From JADLDB01 sp040755835 (GTDB lineage: Bacteria; Myxococcota; Myxococcia; Myxococcales; Myxococcaceae), in contig JBFMAB010000036.1 of the NCBI GenBank assembly GCA_040755835.1, positions 11,985 to 75,984 of the forward strand: DNA of 64,000 bases. Reading direction: 5' to 3'. A program made the translations under genes and the position numbers. The notes below the pieces were generated by a model. The model did no database searches. It saw only the letters and a list, made by a program, of their open reading frames with translations, and was not told the origin of the DNA. Positions 19,911 to 29,021 of the stretch are shown here, piece by piece (position 1 is the stretch's first letter; each line of letters begins with the position of its first letter).

Positions 19911-20603
19911 GGCGGCGTCGTCGCCAAACTCGACGAGCTCGATCGACGCTGTCTCATCGGGCGTCGCGGCCCGGACGAGCCCGCTGATCGGCACCGCGTC
20001 GTGGCGGCGGCCGGTGAAGTCACTCACCACGCCCAGCACCTCGAGGCGAACGGCGGTCGGCGCCGCGCCTTCGAAGCGGCCCGCGGCGGTGCTGACCGTG
20101 GTGGCTTCGCCCGGCAACGAGGGCGCCTGGAGGAAGGCGGCCCACAGCGGCGACATCGCCTCGCGCATCTTCGCCACCACCGGGCTCGAGTCGACCTCGA
20201 AGTCGTAGACGCGGGCCGCGGTGCCTTCCGCCTGGACGATCGCCCGCCGTGCCAGCGTGACCAGCTCGCCCGCCTGCTTCGGCTCGCGCTCGAGGAGCAC
20301 GCGCCGCAGCGTCTGTGTGTCGTATGACAGCTCCTGGATGCCGAGCCACACGCCCTCGGCGGTGCGCGCCTCGATCGCGTAGCGCACCAGGCCCGGGCGC
20401 CCGTCGCGGTTCACCGCGTACACGACGTACTGGCCCACCTCCCACGTGCGCGGCGCGCCGCCTTCGGGCGCTGTCACCGGCGCGGGCACGCGGGCGCGGT
20501 AGTCGGTGAGGAGCGCGTTGGTGCGATCGCGCAGCGCCGCGTGGCCCGACGCGCAGCCCGCGAGCCACGTCCCCGCCAGCAGGATGAGCGCGCCGCGTCG
20601 CAC
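19896..20603 (-). CDS. Lipoprotein, unknown function
   Basis: A 235-residue protein with a clear lipoprotein signal (ALILLAGTWLAGC, Cys at residue 17; GTG start at 20603). It should be tethered on the periplasmic side. The mature part has a beta-rich pattern such as WEVGQYVVYAVNRDGRPGLVRY, repeated segments of alternating hydrophobic residues and few Cys. This could be a lipocalin-like or LolA/LolB-like fold, but that is only an impression. No catalytic motif is evident. It converges on and overlaps the MsbA-like gene by 15 nt, and its start is divergent from the VWA lipoprotein gene. Confidence 0.75.
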   Translation of the reverse strand: MRRGALILLAGTWLAGCASGHAALRDRTNALLTDYRARVPAPVTAPEGGAPRTWEVGQYVVYAVNRDGRPGLVRYAIEARTAEGVWLGIQELSYDTQTLRRVLLEREPKQAGELVTLARRAIVQAEGTAARVYDFEVDSSPVVAKMREAMSPLWAAFLQAPSLPGEATTVSTAAGRFEGAAPTAVRLEVLGVVSDFTGRRHDAVPISGLVRAATPDETASIELVEFGDDAASPLF

Positions 20604-20683
20604 GCCGCGCTTCTACACCGGGAACCCGCCGGGCGGGCGCGCTGTCTGCGCCGACGTACCAACCCCTGTCGGAGACCTCTCGA

Positions 20684-22618
20684 ATGAAGACGAGCCGCGT
20701 GTCGGTGCTGTCCCTGGTGTGGGCGCTGTCCGCCTGTCAGAGCCGCGAGCCCCAGGCTCCGCCGACCGCGCTGGCGCAGGCGAATCGGTTTCAGAAGCCG
20801 GAGAGGCCCCAGGTTGACGAGACGGCGAAGTCGGCAGACCGGCCTTCGGCGGACCAGGCCGCGCTCCAGATGAAGATGGCGAAGGCGGCACCGGATCCGG
20901 CGCCACGGAAGGACGTGCTCGGCGGCTCCCGCGAGGCCGACGTCAACTCGGCGTTGTCGGGCGCCTCCGGCGTGGGCGTCGCCAGCCACTCGGGCCTGCT
21001 GGGCGCGAAGGGCGGCGGCGCCATGGCGATGCCGCTGGGCGCCCTCGCGGGCCGCAGCAGCCAGTCGCTCGGGACGGGCGGGCTGGGCCTCAAGGGCGTC
21101 GGCGCGGGCGGCGGCGGGGTGGGCCAGCGCCTCGTCGTCGGCTCCATCGGCACCATTGGCCGCGGTGGCGGCACGGGCGGTTACGGCAGCGCCGTCGGCG
21201 GCTTCGGCCGCGGCGTGCTCATCCCGTCGGGCGGCTCGGCCGAGGTCGCCGGCGGCGAGGACTACGGCTCGACGCGCATCAACGCGTGGACGCTGACCGA
21301 CGCCGATCACCTGAGCACCTTCGCCGTCGACGTCGACACCGCCTCGTACACGCTGGGCCGTCGCAAGCTCTTGTCGGGCGAACTGCCGCCGGCGGACTCG
21401 GTGCGCGTCGAGGAGTGGCTCAACTACTTCCGCTACCGCTACCCGCAGCCCGAGGCCGGCCAGCCGCTCGCGGTGCACCTCGACGCCGCGCCGTCGCCCT
21501 TCACGCCGGGCAAGCACCTGCTGCGCGTCGGCGTGCAGGGCAGGACGCTCGATCTCTCCGAGCGCAAAGCCGCGCACCTCACCTTCCTCGTCGACGTCTC
21601 CGGCTCGATGCAGGGCGCCGATCGACTTCCACTCGCCAAGCGCGCGCTGCGCATGCTGGTCGACCAGCTGCACGACGGCGACACGGTGGCGCTCGTCACC
21701 TACGCCGGCAACGTGCGGCTCGTGCTGCCGCACACCGGCATGGAGCAGAAGGCGAAGATCCACCAGGCCATCGAGGACCTCTCCGCCGGCGGCAGCACCG
21801 CGATGGGATCGGGCATCGAGCTCGCGTACCAGCAGGCGCTCAAGGTGCTCGACGGCGAGTCGGTGTCGCGCGTCATCATCCTCTCCGACGGCGACGCGAA
21901 CGTCGGGCGCACGTCGCACGAGTCGATCCTCGAGACGATCCACGGCCATGTGAAGGAAGGCGTGACCGTCACCACCGTCGGCTTCGGCATGGGCAACTAC
22001 AAGTCCGTGCTGATGGAGCAGCTCGCCGACAAGGGCAACGGCAACCACTACTACGTGGACTCGCTGCTCGCCGCGCGGCGCATCTTCGTCGAGCAGCTCG
22101 GCGGCACGCTGCAGGTGATCGCGCAGGACGTGAAGCTGCAGGTCGACTTCGATCCGAAGCAGGTCAACGCCTACCGTCTCGTCGGCTATGAGAATCGCGA
22201 CATCGCCGATCGCGACTTCCGCAACGACAAGGTGGACGCGGGCGAGATCGGCTCGGGCCACACCGTCACCGCGCTCTACGAGGTCGACCTCAAGGCCGGC
22301 GCCGGCGAGGGCTTCGTCACCGTTCGCCTGCGCGCGAAGGCGCCGCGCGGGACCTCGGCGAAGGAGAAGGCCTTCGTCTTCCCGCAGAGTCACCTCGCGG
22401 CGCGCTTCGAGGACGCCTCCGCCGATCTCCGCTTCGCCGCGGCCGTCATGGGTGCCGCGGAGATCTTCCGCCGCTCGCCGCACGCGGCGGAGTGGAGCTA
22501 CAGCCAGGTCATGGCGATCGCCCGCGCCGCCACCCCCGCCGGCAACGCGGAGCGTCAGGAGTTCCTGTCGCTCCTCGAGCATGCGCAGTCGATCGCCAGT
22601 CGTGTCGCTCACCGGTGA
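20684..22618 (+). CDS. VWA-domain lipoprotein, YfbK-like
   Basis: A 644-residue lipoprotein (lipobox LSAC at residues 15-18). After a Gly-rich linker (about 90-185) comes the vWF-type N-terminal domain (LSTFAVDVDTASYTLGRRKL). Next is a VWA domain whose MIDAS begins DVSGSMQG near residue 304, with the second Asp in LSDGDANVG. The C-terminal region matches the DUF3520 companion domain, ending EFLSLLEHAQSIASRV. This is the YfbK architecture. It probably binds a divalent metal and a protein partner at the envelope; the biological role is not known. The ATG at 20684 follows a GGAGA site about 8 nt upstream. Confidence 0.88.
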   Translation: MKTSRVSVLSLVWALSACQSREPQAPPTALAQANRFQKPERPQVDETAKSADRPSADQAALQMKMAKAAPDPAPRKDVLGGSREADVNSALSGASGVGVASHSGLLGAKGGGAMAMPLGALAGRSSQSLGTGGLGLKGVGAGGGGVGQRLVVGSIGTIGRGGGTGGYGSAVGGFGRGVLIPSGGSAEVAGGEDYGSTRINAWTLTDADHLSTFAVDVDTASYTLGRRKLLSGELPPADSVRVEEWLNYFRYRYPQPEAGQPLAVHLDAAPSPFTPGKHLLRVGVQGRTLDLSERKAAHLTFLVDVSGSMQGADRLPLAKRALRMLVDQLHDGDTVALVTYAGNVRLVLPHTGMEQKAKIHQAIEDLSAGGSTAMGSGIELAYQQALKVLDGESVSRVIILSDGDANVGRTSHESILETIHGHVKEGVTVTTVGFGMGNYKSVLMEQLADKGNGNHYYVDSLLAARRIFVEQLGGTLQVIAQDVKLQVDFDPKQVNAYRLVGYENRDIADRDFRNDKVDAGEIGSGHTVTALYEVDLKAGAGEGFVTVRLRAKAPRGTSAKEKAFVFPQSHLAARFEDASADLRFAAAVMGAAEIFRRSPHAAEWSYSQVMAIARAATPAGNAERQEFLSLLEHAQSIASRVAHR

Positions 22619-22772
22619 CACAAGCCCCCGAAACCTCACATGTCCGAGGTTGGCACACACTGACACGCGCGCCGGGCCGCCAGTTTTCTCGCGCGCCTGG
22701 CGCTCGTTTTCTGTCGATAAGACTCTGATTTTATTGGCCTTGTTGAGTTGCATTGCCGCTCGGCTGTCGGTA

Positions 22773-22810
22773 GGGAGGCGAGCGCTCCGGGTGGGGAACC
22801 CGGTGCCTCC
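22773..22810 (+). promoter_or_regulatory. Structured leader just upstream of the M36 protease gene
   Basis: Between 22619 and 22824 lies a gap of about 200 nt with no gene. Its middle (about 22705-22745) is markedly AT-richer than its surroundings. Near the end, GGAGGC (22774-22779) can pair with GCCTCC (22805-22810), enclosing a second hairpin CCGGGT...ACCCGG (22787-22803). GGGAG at 22812-22816 is the ribosome site for the ATG at 22825, so the outer stem ends two bases before it. This could be an RNA regulatory element or a promoter-proximal structure. I match it to no known riboswitch. Confidence 0.4.
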
Positions 22811-22824
22811 TGGGAGAAGACCGA

Positions 22825-25800
22825 ATGAGTCGACGGATGCTGGGTGCCCTGGTCGTGGTGCTGTCATCGCAGGCGCTCGCGGCGTTGTCCGAGCACGCGA
22901 ATCGCGGGCCCTTCGACGCCTTCCTGTCGCGACACGACGAAAGGCCGTTGCCCGATGCGCGCGGCTTCTCGCCGGCGGCGCGGGCCGCGTTCGCCGCGGG
23001 GCACGTGACGTCCACCGAGCCGCGCTACGGCGTGCCGACGGTGTTCTGGTCGTCGCGCCCGGCGCCGGGCACCCGCAGCTTCCGCGCGATGGGGTTGTCG
23101 CCCGAGCAGGCGGCGCGCCGCTACCTCTTCACGCACGCGGAGATCTACCGCGGTGCGCCGTCGCGCTGGGCGGAGGCGCTCGTGACGGGCGTGCACGATC
23201 TCAAGAACGGCACCGCCGTCATCGTCACCTTCCAGCAGCGCGTGGCCGGCGTGCGCGTGTTCCGCGACGAGCTCAAGGTGATCATGACGCCCGAGCTCGA
23301 GCTGGTCGCGCTCACCGGCTACCTGACGCCCGAGGTGAAGGCGCTGGGCACCTTCCAGCTGACGCCCGAGTCGGCGATCGCCAGCGCCTTCGCCGACCTC
23401 ACCGGTCGCGGCCTCGAGGCGAACCAGCTCAAGGCGCTCGACGTGGCCGACGGCTACCAGCGCTTCCTCCTCGACGGCGAGCCGGTGCCGGCGCGCGTGC
23501 GGCCGACCTGGTTCCCCATGCCCGAGGGCCTCGAGCCCGGGCTGTACGTGGAGCTCGATCTCACCGTCGGCGACACCGACCACGACGCGTACTCGTATGT
23601 CGTGTCGGCGGTGGACGGCCGCGTGCTGTTCCGCAAGGACCTGGTGGCCTTCGACGCGTACTCGTACAAGGTGTGGGCCGACGCGACGCCGCTGCACGCG
23701 CCGCTCGACGGCCCGCAGGGCAACGACGCCACGCCGCACCCGACGGGCACGCCGAACGGCTTCAACGCGGGCTTCGTGCCGCAGTCGGTGGTGACGCTGG
23801 AGCACGGCCCCATCAGCACCAACGATCCCTGGCTGCCGAACGGCGCCACCGAGACGAACGGCAACAACACCTTCGCCTACGCCGACCTGTCGCGGCCGAA
23901 CGGCTACGGCGCGGGTGACGTCGTGCCCACCACCACCGGGCCCAACGCCTTCGAGCGCACCTTCGACACCGCGCAAAACCCGAACGCGAGCGCCGAGCAG
24001 CAGCGCGCGGCCGTCACGCAGCTCTTCTACAACATCAACTTCTTCCACGACTGGTACTACGACGTCGGCTTCAACGAGGCGTCGGGCAACGCGCAGCAGT
24101 CCAACCTGGGCCGCGGCGGCGCGGGCAACGATCGTCTGCTGGCCGAGGCGCAGGACTACTCGGGCCGGAACAACGCGAACATGTCGACGCCGTCGGACGG
24201 CGCGAGCCCCCGCATGCAGATGTACATCTTCGACGGGCAGTCCTCGGCGAGCGTGACGATCAACACCACGCCGGTGGTGAGCCCCACCACCAACACCGCG
24301 ACCTTCGGCCCCCAGAGCTACACCGTGACCGCCGAGGTCGTGCTGGTCGATGACGGCAACACGTCGAACGGCAGCACCACGTCGGACGGCTGCACGGCGA
24401 ACTTCGTCAACTCGGTGGCCGGGAAGATCGCGCTCATCGACCGCGGCGTCTGCACGTTCATCAGCAAGGTGCAGAACGCGCAGGCCAATGGCGCGGTGGC
24501 GGTGATCATCGCGGACAACCAGACGTCATCGAACCCGCCGACGCTGTCAGGCACCGGCACCACCACCATCCCCGCGGTGTCCGTGACGCGCTCGACGGGC
24601 CAGTCGCTGCGCATGCTGCCGGCGGGTACCACCGCGACGCTGACGCGCACCGCGACGGTCGACCGCGACGGCACGCTGGACAACGCCATCGTCGCGCACG
24701 AGTGGGGGCACTACATCTCCAATCGCCTCATCGGTGACGGCAACGGCATCTCCAACCTGCAGGCCGTGGGCATGGGCGAAGGCTGGTCGGACTTCCACTC
24801 GCTGCTGATGGTGGTGAAGGGGGAGGACGCGATGGTGCCGGCCAACGCCAACTTCAGCGGCGTCTACGGCATGGCGGGCTACACGTCGTACGCGCAGGAC
24901 CCGCAGGGCTACTACTTCGGCATTCGCCGCGTCCCGTACTCGACGGACATGACGAAGAACGGGCTCACCTTCAAGCACATCCAGGACAACGTGGCGCTGC
25001 CGTCGAACGTGCCGACCGCGTTCGGGCAGAACGGGCGTTCCAACTCCGAGGTGCACAACACCGGCGAGGTGTGGGCCACCATGCTGTGGGAGTGCTACGC
25101 GGGCCTCCTGCGTGACACGCAGCGGCTCACCTTCGAGCAGGCGCGCGACCGCATGCGCGCCTACCTGGTGGCCGCCTACAAGGCGACCCCGCTCATGCCG
25201 ACCTTCGTGGACGCGCGCGACGCGATCCTCGCGGTGGCGGCCGCGAGCGACGCGGCGGACTACGCGATCTTCTGGACGGCCTTCGCCAAGCGCGGCATCG
25301 GCATGCTGGCAGTGGCGCCGGGCCGCGACGCGACCGGGAACATCCCCGTGAAGGAGAGCTTCGACGTCGGCAACGCGCTGGCGATCACCGATGTCACCAT
25401 CGACGACTCGGTGCGCAGCTGCGACATGGACGGGCAGCTCGACGCGAAGGAAGACGGCTTCATCACCATCACCATCAAGAACATCGGCGTCGGCACGCTT
25501 GGCCAGGCGACGGCCACGGTGACGACCACCACGCCGGGCATCACGTTCCCCGACGGGCCGACGGTGCAGGTGCCGCCGCTGACGCCGTTCGCCACCGGCA
25601 CCGTGAAGGTGAAGGTCGCGGCCGCCGACATGGTGGGCATCACCGCGGGCACCTTCGAGGTGGCGGTGACGGACCCGACGCTCGTCGTCCCCGGCCCGGT
25701 GAGGCGCCCGGCGCTCTTCCGCCTGAACTTCGACGTGAAGGCGAACGGCTCCGCGCTGGACGACGTGGAGGCCCCGATGTCGCTGTGGACCAGCACGTCG

Positions 25801-27012
25801 GATCCCAACGGCAACACCGGCAGCAACTGGCGCATCTTCCAGTCGACGGCCACCGAGCACTACTGGTTCGGCCCGAACCCGTCGTCGCCGGCCGACACGT
25901 GGCTCACCTCGCCGCCGTTGCACGTCGGCCAGGGGCCGTTCATCATCACCTTCAAGCACCGCTACGACTTCGAGAAGGACGCGCAGACGGGCGTCTTCTA
26001 CGACGGCGCGGTGCTCGAGGTGTCCACCAACGGCACGACGTGGACGGACGTGGGCGCGAGCGCCATGCCGGGCTACTCGGGCACGCTCGACTCGCCGGGC
26101 TCGAACCCGCTCGCGGGCAAGCGCGCGTACGTCGGCAGGAGCCCCAACTACCCGGCCTTCAACACCGAGACGGTGAACCTGGGCACCACCTACGCCGGCC
26201 AGACGGTGCGGCTGCGCTTCCGCATCGGCAGCGACGACGCGGCGGCGGCCAAGGGCTGGGAGGTCGACGACATCGCCTTCCAGGGAATCACCAACACGCC
26301 GTTCACCACCGTCGTGGGCGATCCCAACACCTGCACCAACCGCGCGCCGACGGCGACCCTCGGCCCGGACTTCGAGGTGAACGAGGGCATGGAGGCGACG
26401 CTCATGGCGACCGCGTCCGATCCCGACGGCGACCAGGTGACGCAGACCTGGACGCAGAAGAGCGGCCCGGCGGTGACGCTGAACGGCGCCACCTTCACCG
26501 CGCCGCTGGTGGACGCGGACACGACGCTCACCTTCGAGCTCACCGTGTCGGACGGCCGCGCGATCGTCGGCCCGTTCACGCAGACGGTGCTGGTGAAGAA
26601 CAGCAACCGCGCGCCCACGGCGTCGGTGCCGGCGGTGGTGGAGGTGACGGAGCTCGAGACGGCCACGGTGCTGGGCACCGGGACGGATCCCGACGGTGAC
26701 GTGCTGACCTACGCGTGGACCCAGGTGTCGGGCCCGGCGGTGACGCTGGCCGGCGCCGGCGGCGAGCAGGTCAGCTTCACGGCGCCCGAGGTGGACGCGG
26801 ACACCGTGATCGCCCTCGAGCTGGTGGTGAGCGACCGGGAGCTGTCGAGCGGCCCGGCGCGCGTCGAGGTGGTGGTGAAGAACCACGTCGACGTGCCGGT
26901 GAACCCGATCGGCCCGGGCAAGACGGGCTGCGGCTGCACCGCGGGCCTCGACGCCGGCGCGCTGGGCCTCATGGGCCTCGTGGGCCTCTTGCGCGCGCGC
27001 CGCCGCCGCTGA
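22825..27012 (+). CDS. M36 (fungalysin-type) metalloprotease with PA, PKD-like and MYXO-CTERM regions
   Basis: A 1395-residue secreted protease. A signal peptide (about 1-20) and a long propeptide region (about 20-330) precede the catalytic core. The zinc site is HEWGH (H625, E626, H629) with the third ligand E652 in GMGEGWSDF, diagnostic for M36. A protease-associated (PA) domain is inserted before it (about 500-590). Downstream are a jelly-roll/MAM-like region, two Ig or PKD-like repeats (about 1170-1350) and a MYXO-CTERM tail (GCGCTAG, one membrane helix, then RARRRR). The tail predicts processing and surface anchoring or release by a myxosortase-like system. The protein likely digests prey or matrix proteins, as is common in predatory myxobacteria. 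Confidence 0.95.
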   Translation: MSRRMLGALVVVLSSQALAALSEHANRGPFDAFLSRHDERPLPDARGFSPAARAAFAAGHVTSTEPRYGVPTVFWSSRPAPGTRSFRAMGLSPEQAARRYLFTHAEIYRGAPSRWAEALVTGVHDLKNGTAVIVTFQQRVAGVRVFRDELKVIMTPELELVALTGYLTPEVKALGTFQLTPESAIASAFADLTGRGLEANQLKALDVADGYQRFLLDGEPVPARVRPTWFPMPEGLEPGLYVELDLTVGDTDHDAYSYVVSAVDGRVLFRKDLVAFDAYSYKVWADATPLHAPLDGPQGNDATPHPTGTPNGFNAGFVPQSVVTLEHGPISTNDPWLPNGATETNGNNTFAYADLSRPNGYGAGDVVPTTTGPNAFERTFDTAQNPNASAEQQRAAVTQLFYNINFFHDWYYDVGFNEASGNAQQSNLGRGGAGNDRLLAEAQDYSGRNNANMSTPSDGASPRMQMYIFDGQSSASVTINTTPVVSPTTNTATFGPQSYTVTAEVVLVDDGNTSNGSTTSDGCTANFVNSVAGKIALIDRGVCTFISKVQNAQANGAVAVIIADNQTSSNPPTLSGTGTTTIPAVSVTRSTGQSLRMLPAGTTATLTRTATVDRDGTLDNAIVAHEWGHYISNRLIGDGNGISNLQAVGMGEGWSDFHSLLMVVKGEDAMVPANANFSGVYGMAGYTSYAQDPQGYYFGIRRVPYSTDMTKNGLTFKHIQDNVALPSNVPTAFGQNGRSNSEVHNTGEVWATMLWECYAGLLRDTQRLTFEQARDRMRAYLVAAYKATPLMPTFVDARDAILAVAAASDAADYAIFWTAFAKRGIGMLAVAPGRDATGNIPVKESFDVGNALAITDVTIDDSVRSCDMDGQLDAKEDGFITITIKNIGVGTLGQATATVTTTTPGITFPDGPTVQVPPLTPFATGTVKVKVAAADMVGITAGTFEVAVTDPTLVVPGPVRRPALFRLNFDVKANGSALDDVEAPMSLWTSTSDPNGNTGSNWRIFQSTATEHYWFGPNPSSPADTWLTSPPLHVGQGPFIITFKHRYDFEKDAQTGVFYDGAVLEVSTNGTTWTDVGASAMPGYSGTLDSPGSNPLAGKRAYVGRSPNYPAFNTETVNLGTTYAGQTVRLRFRIGSDDAAAAKGWEVDDIAFQGITNTPFTTVVGDPNTCTNRAPTATLGPDFEVNEGMEATLMATASDPDGDQVTQTWTQKSGPAVTLNGATFTAPLVDADTTLTFELTVSDGRAIVGPFTQTVLVKNSNRAPTASVPAVVEVTELETATVLGTGTDPDGDVLTYAWTQVSGPAVTLAGAGGEQVSFTAPEVDADTVIALELVVSDRELSSGPARVEVVVKNHVDVPVNPIGPGKTGCGCTAGLDAGALGLMGLVGLLRARRRR

Positions 27013-27029
27013 AGCGGAGCCGTGGCGAT

Positions 27030-27055
27030 CGCCCCCTCTCTTGCGGGAGGGGGCG
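27030..27055. repeat. Palindromic hairpin, family-like copy 2
   Basis: CGCCCCCTC and GAGGGGGCG form a 9-bp perfect stem around an 8-nt loop (TCTTGCGG), 18 nt after the protease stop. It is a variant of the CCCTCTC/GGGAG palindromes elsewhere and may terminate transcription of the protease gene. Confidence 0.5.
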
Positions 27056-27087
27056 GGAACGCGCCGCTTCCCCTGCGCGTTCGTCGG

Positions 27088-27093
27088 TATAAG
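27088..27093 (+). promoter_or_regulatory. Possible -10 box of the CpoB-like/selenoprotein operon
   Basis: TATAAG is a five-of-six match to the consensus -10 and lies 12 nt before the ATG at 27106. The expected -35 position shows no good match. A very short leader is implied. Confidence 0.4.
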
Positions 27094-27105
27094 GTGCCCC
27101 GCGAC

Positions 27106-27885
27106 ATGCGCGCTCTGCTTCTCCTCACCGTCCTCGTGTCCGCGACCGGCTGCTTCTTCCCGGCCGACCGCGGGCAGATCCTCGAGACCCGCGTCGACGC
27201 GCTGAAGGCGGAGAACCAGAAGCTCGCGGCGCAGCTCAAGCGCACCGAGGACGAGCTGACGAAGACGACGGCGCAGCTGCAGGAGGCGCTCGAGCAGCTC
27301 GACAAGGCCTCGCGCACCACCGGCGCCAACATCGGCGTGAAGGTGGACTCGACGCTGCAGGACGTGGCGGAGCTGCGCGGGCAGCTGGAGGCGCAGCAGC
27401 ACCGCCTGGCCGAGCTCGAGGCGAAGCTGGCAGCGCAGCCGGCCGCGCCCACGGTGGTGGCCGCCGAGCCGAAGAAGGACGAAGTCAAGCGGCCCGACGA
27501 CCCGAAGGAGTTCCTGAAGCTGGCCGACGACACGGTGAAGGGTGGCGACGTCGACCTCGGCCGGCGCCTCTACACCGAGCTGATGAAGAAGTGGCCCAGG
27601 GACGACGTCAGCGGGGACGCGCACTTCGGGCTGGGCGAGACGTACTTCAACGAAAAGAAGTGCCGTGAGGCGCTGTACGAGTACGGCAAGGTGATCCAGG
27701 ACTTCCCGAAGTCGAAGTCGGCGCCGACCGCGTACCTGCGCTCGTCGGACTGCTTCAGGGATCTCAAGATGACGGCCGAGGCGAAGGTGGCGCTGGAGGA
27801 GTTGATGAAGCAGCACCCGAAGTCCGACGCCGCGAAGACCGCGAAGACGAAGCTGGCCGAGCTGAACAAGAAGGGGAAGAAGTGA
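27106..27885 (+). CDS. CpoB/YbgF-like lipoprotein with coiled coil and TPRs
   Basis: A 259-residue lipoprotein (lipobox ending ATGC at C16). Residues about 25-115 form a coiled coil (ETRVDALKAENQKLAAQLKR). A linker with Pro/Ala follows, and tetratricopeptide-like repeats occupy about 135-255 (DVSGDAHFGLGETYFNEKKC, SAPTAYLRSSDCFRDLKM). The order coiled coil then TPR matches CpoB (YbgF), which couples the Tol-Pal system to peptidoglycan synthesis during outer-membrane constriction. No tol or pal gene is nearby, so this is a family assignment only. The stop overlaps the start of the selenoprotein gene (GTGA), so they are coupled. Confidence 0.85.
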   Translation: MRALLLLTVLVSATGCFFPADRGQILETRVDALKAENQKLAAQLKRTEDELTKTTAQLQEALEQLDKASRTTGANIGVKVDSTLQDVAELRGQLEAQQHRLAELEAKLAAQPAAPTVVAAEPKKDEVKRPDDPKEFLKLADDTVKGGDVDLGRRLYTELMKKWPRDDVSGDAHFGLGETYFNEKKCREALYEYGKVIQDFPKSKSAPTAYLRSSDCFRDLKMTAEAKVALEELMKQHPKSDAAKTAKTKLAELNKKGKK

Positions 27886-28970
27886 GAGCGCTCGTCCTCC
27901 TGCTCGCGGTGCTGGCGCTGCCGGCCTTCGGCGAGAGCCGCAAGCTGACGCTCGTCTTCGAGGGGGACAACGGGGGCGAAGTCGCCCCCTGTGGTTGAAA
28001 GGCCAACCCCACTGGCGGTCTGGCCAGGCGAAAGACGGTGTTGGACAGCCTGAAGGGCGAGCCCCTGCTGGTCCTGGACTCGGGCAACGCCCTGTTCCGT
28101 GCGCCGGGCGTGTCCGACGAGCCGATGCGGCAGCGGGCGCGCTTCATCCTCGACGCCATGGGGCGGCTGGGGACGAAGGCCATGGCGGTCGGCGTGCGCG
28201 ACCTGCCGGGCGGCGTCGACTTCCTCAAGGAGACGGCGAAGGCGGCGGGGGTGCAGCTGCTGTCGGCCAACCTGAAGAAAGACGGGAAGCCCGCCTTCGA
28301 CGCCTCGGCCACCTTCACGGTGAACGGCGTGACGGTCGGCATCGTGGGCGTGACGGCGCCGGTCGCGCTGCCGGACTTGCCGGGCGTGACGGTGGACGCG
28401 ACGCTGCCGGCGGTCAAGGCGGCGCTGAAGGGCTTGAAGAGGCGCGACGTGACGATCGTGCTGGCGGCGACCAGCTACGCCGACGCGCTGCAGCTCGCGC
28501 AGGAGCTCAAGACGCAAGTGGACTTCGTCATCCAGTCCGGTGAGTTCCGCGGCTCGCAGCCGCCGCAGCAGATCGAGGGCGGCTCGGCCTACGTGATGGC
28601 GTCGGCCCAGAAGGGCCAGGCGCTGTCGAAGGTCGAGCTCTCGCTGGGCAGCGCGAAGGGCGGCTTCATCGACCTCACCGCCGTCGAGCGGGACAAGCAG
28701 CAGCTCGCCTTCATCGAGTCGCAGCTCAAGACGATCGAAGATCGGCTCAAGGCGGCGAAGGATCCCGCGGGGACGAAGGATCTCAAGGCGACGCGCGACC
28801 TCTTGCGCGAACGCATGAAGGCGCTTGAGAAGAACGTCGACAAACAGGTGTCGCCCGCGGCGCGGACGATGAAGCAGACCTGGCTGCTCCTCGGCGCCGA
28901 CGTGAAGGACGACGAGGCGCTCAAGGCCGAGGTGTTGAAGTACGAGCCGACGTACGCCGGCGCCCACTGA
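27882..28970 (+). CDS. Secreted metallophosphatase/5'-nucleotidase-like protein, predicted selenoprotein (TGA = Sec39)
   Basis: One reading frame runs from GTG 27882 to the TGA at 28968-28970, interrupted by an in-frame TGA at 27996-27998. Upstream it encodes a signal peptide (RALVLLLAVLALPAFG) and GGEVAPCG; downstream it continues KANPTGGLARRKTVLD with no loss of phase or coding bias. Related secreted metallophosphatase-like proteins that I recall have a second Cys where the TGA stands (PCGC...GGLARR), so residue 39 is read as selenocysteine in a C-G-U motif. The rest resembles the metallophosphatase fold, with VLDSGN and VGVRDLPGG in place of the usual metal-ligand motifs, so phosphatase activity is uncertain. 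Total length 362. If the TGA were a stop, only 38 residues would be made. Confidence 0.82.
28012..28027 (+). promoter_or_regulatory. Putative bacterial SECIS hairpin
   Basis: CTGGC (28012-28016) pairs with GCCAG (28023-28027) around the loop GGTCTG. Eighteen bases (six codons) separate the TGA from the GGT. In the Escherichia coli fdhF mRNA, as I remember it, six codons also separate UGA from GGU-CUG, and the loop presents GGUC to SelB. The same bases encode GGL-A in the conserved GGLARR motif, so codon choice and RNA structure are both constrained. A bulged U like the one in fdhF is not obvious. Confidence 0.72.
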
Positions 28971-28981
28971 GTCACTTGCCG

Positions 28982-29006
28982 CCCTCTCCCTCATCGAGGG
29001 AGAGGG
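28982..29006. repeat. Palindromic hairpin, family copy 3, probable bidirectional terminator
   Basis: CCCTCTCCCTC, loop ATC and GAGGGAGAGGG form a perfect 11-bp stem. It lies in the gap between the convergent selenoprotein and metzincin lipoprotein genes. The loop ATC recurs in copies 5-7. Confidence 0.6.
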
Positions 29007-29021
29007 TCAGCAGCCCGCCCG

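Noticed and set aside
22773..22816. Cyclic-di-GMP (GEMM) or other known riboswitch in the M36 protease leader
   Set aside because: The conserved loop sequences of those classes are absent; only the stems are visible.
27996..27998. In-frame TGA as an ordinary stop, with a second gene starting at GTG 28038
   Set aside because: The downstream start would lack a ribosome site, a signal peptide and the first conserved motif, and phase is unbroken across the TGA with a SECIS-like hairpin. A sequencing error or pseudogene cannot be fully excluded.
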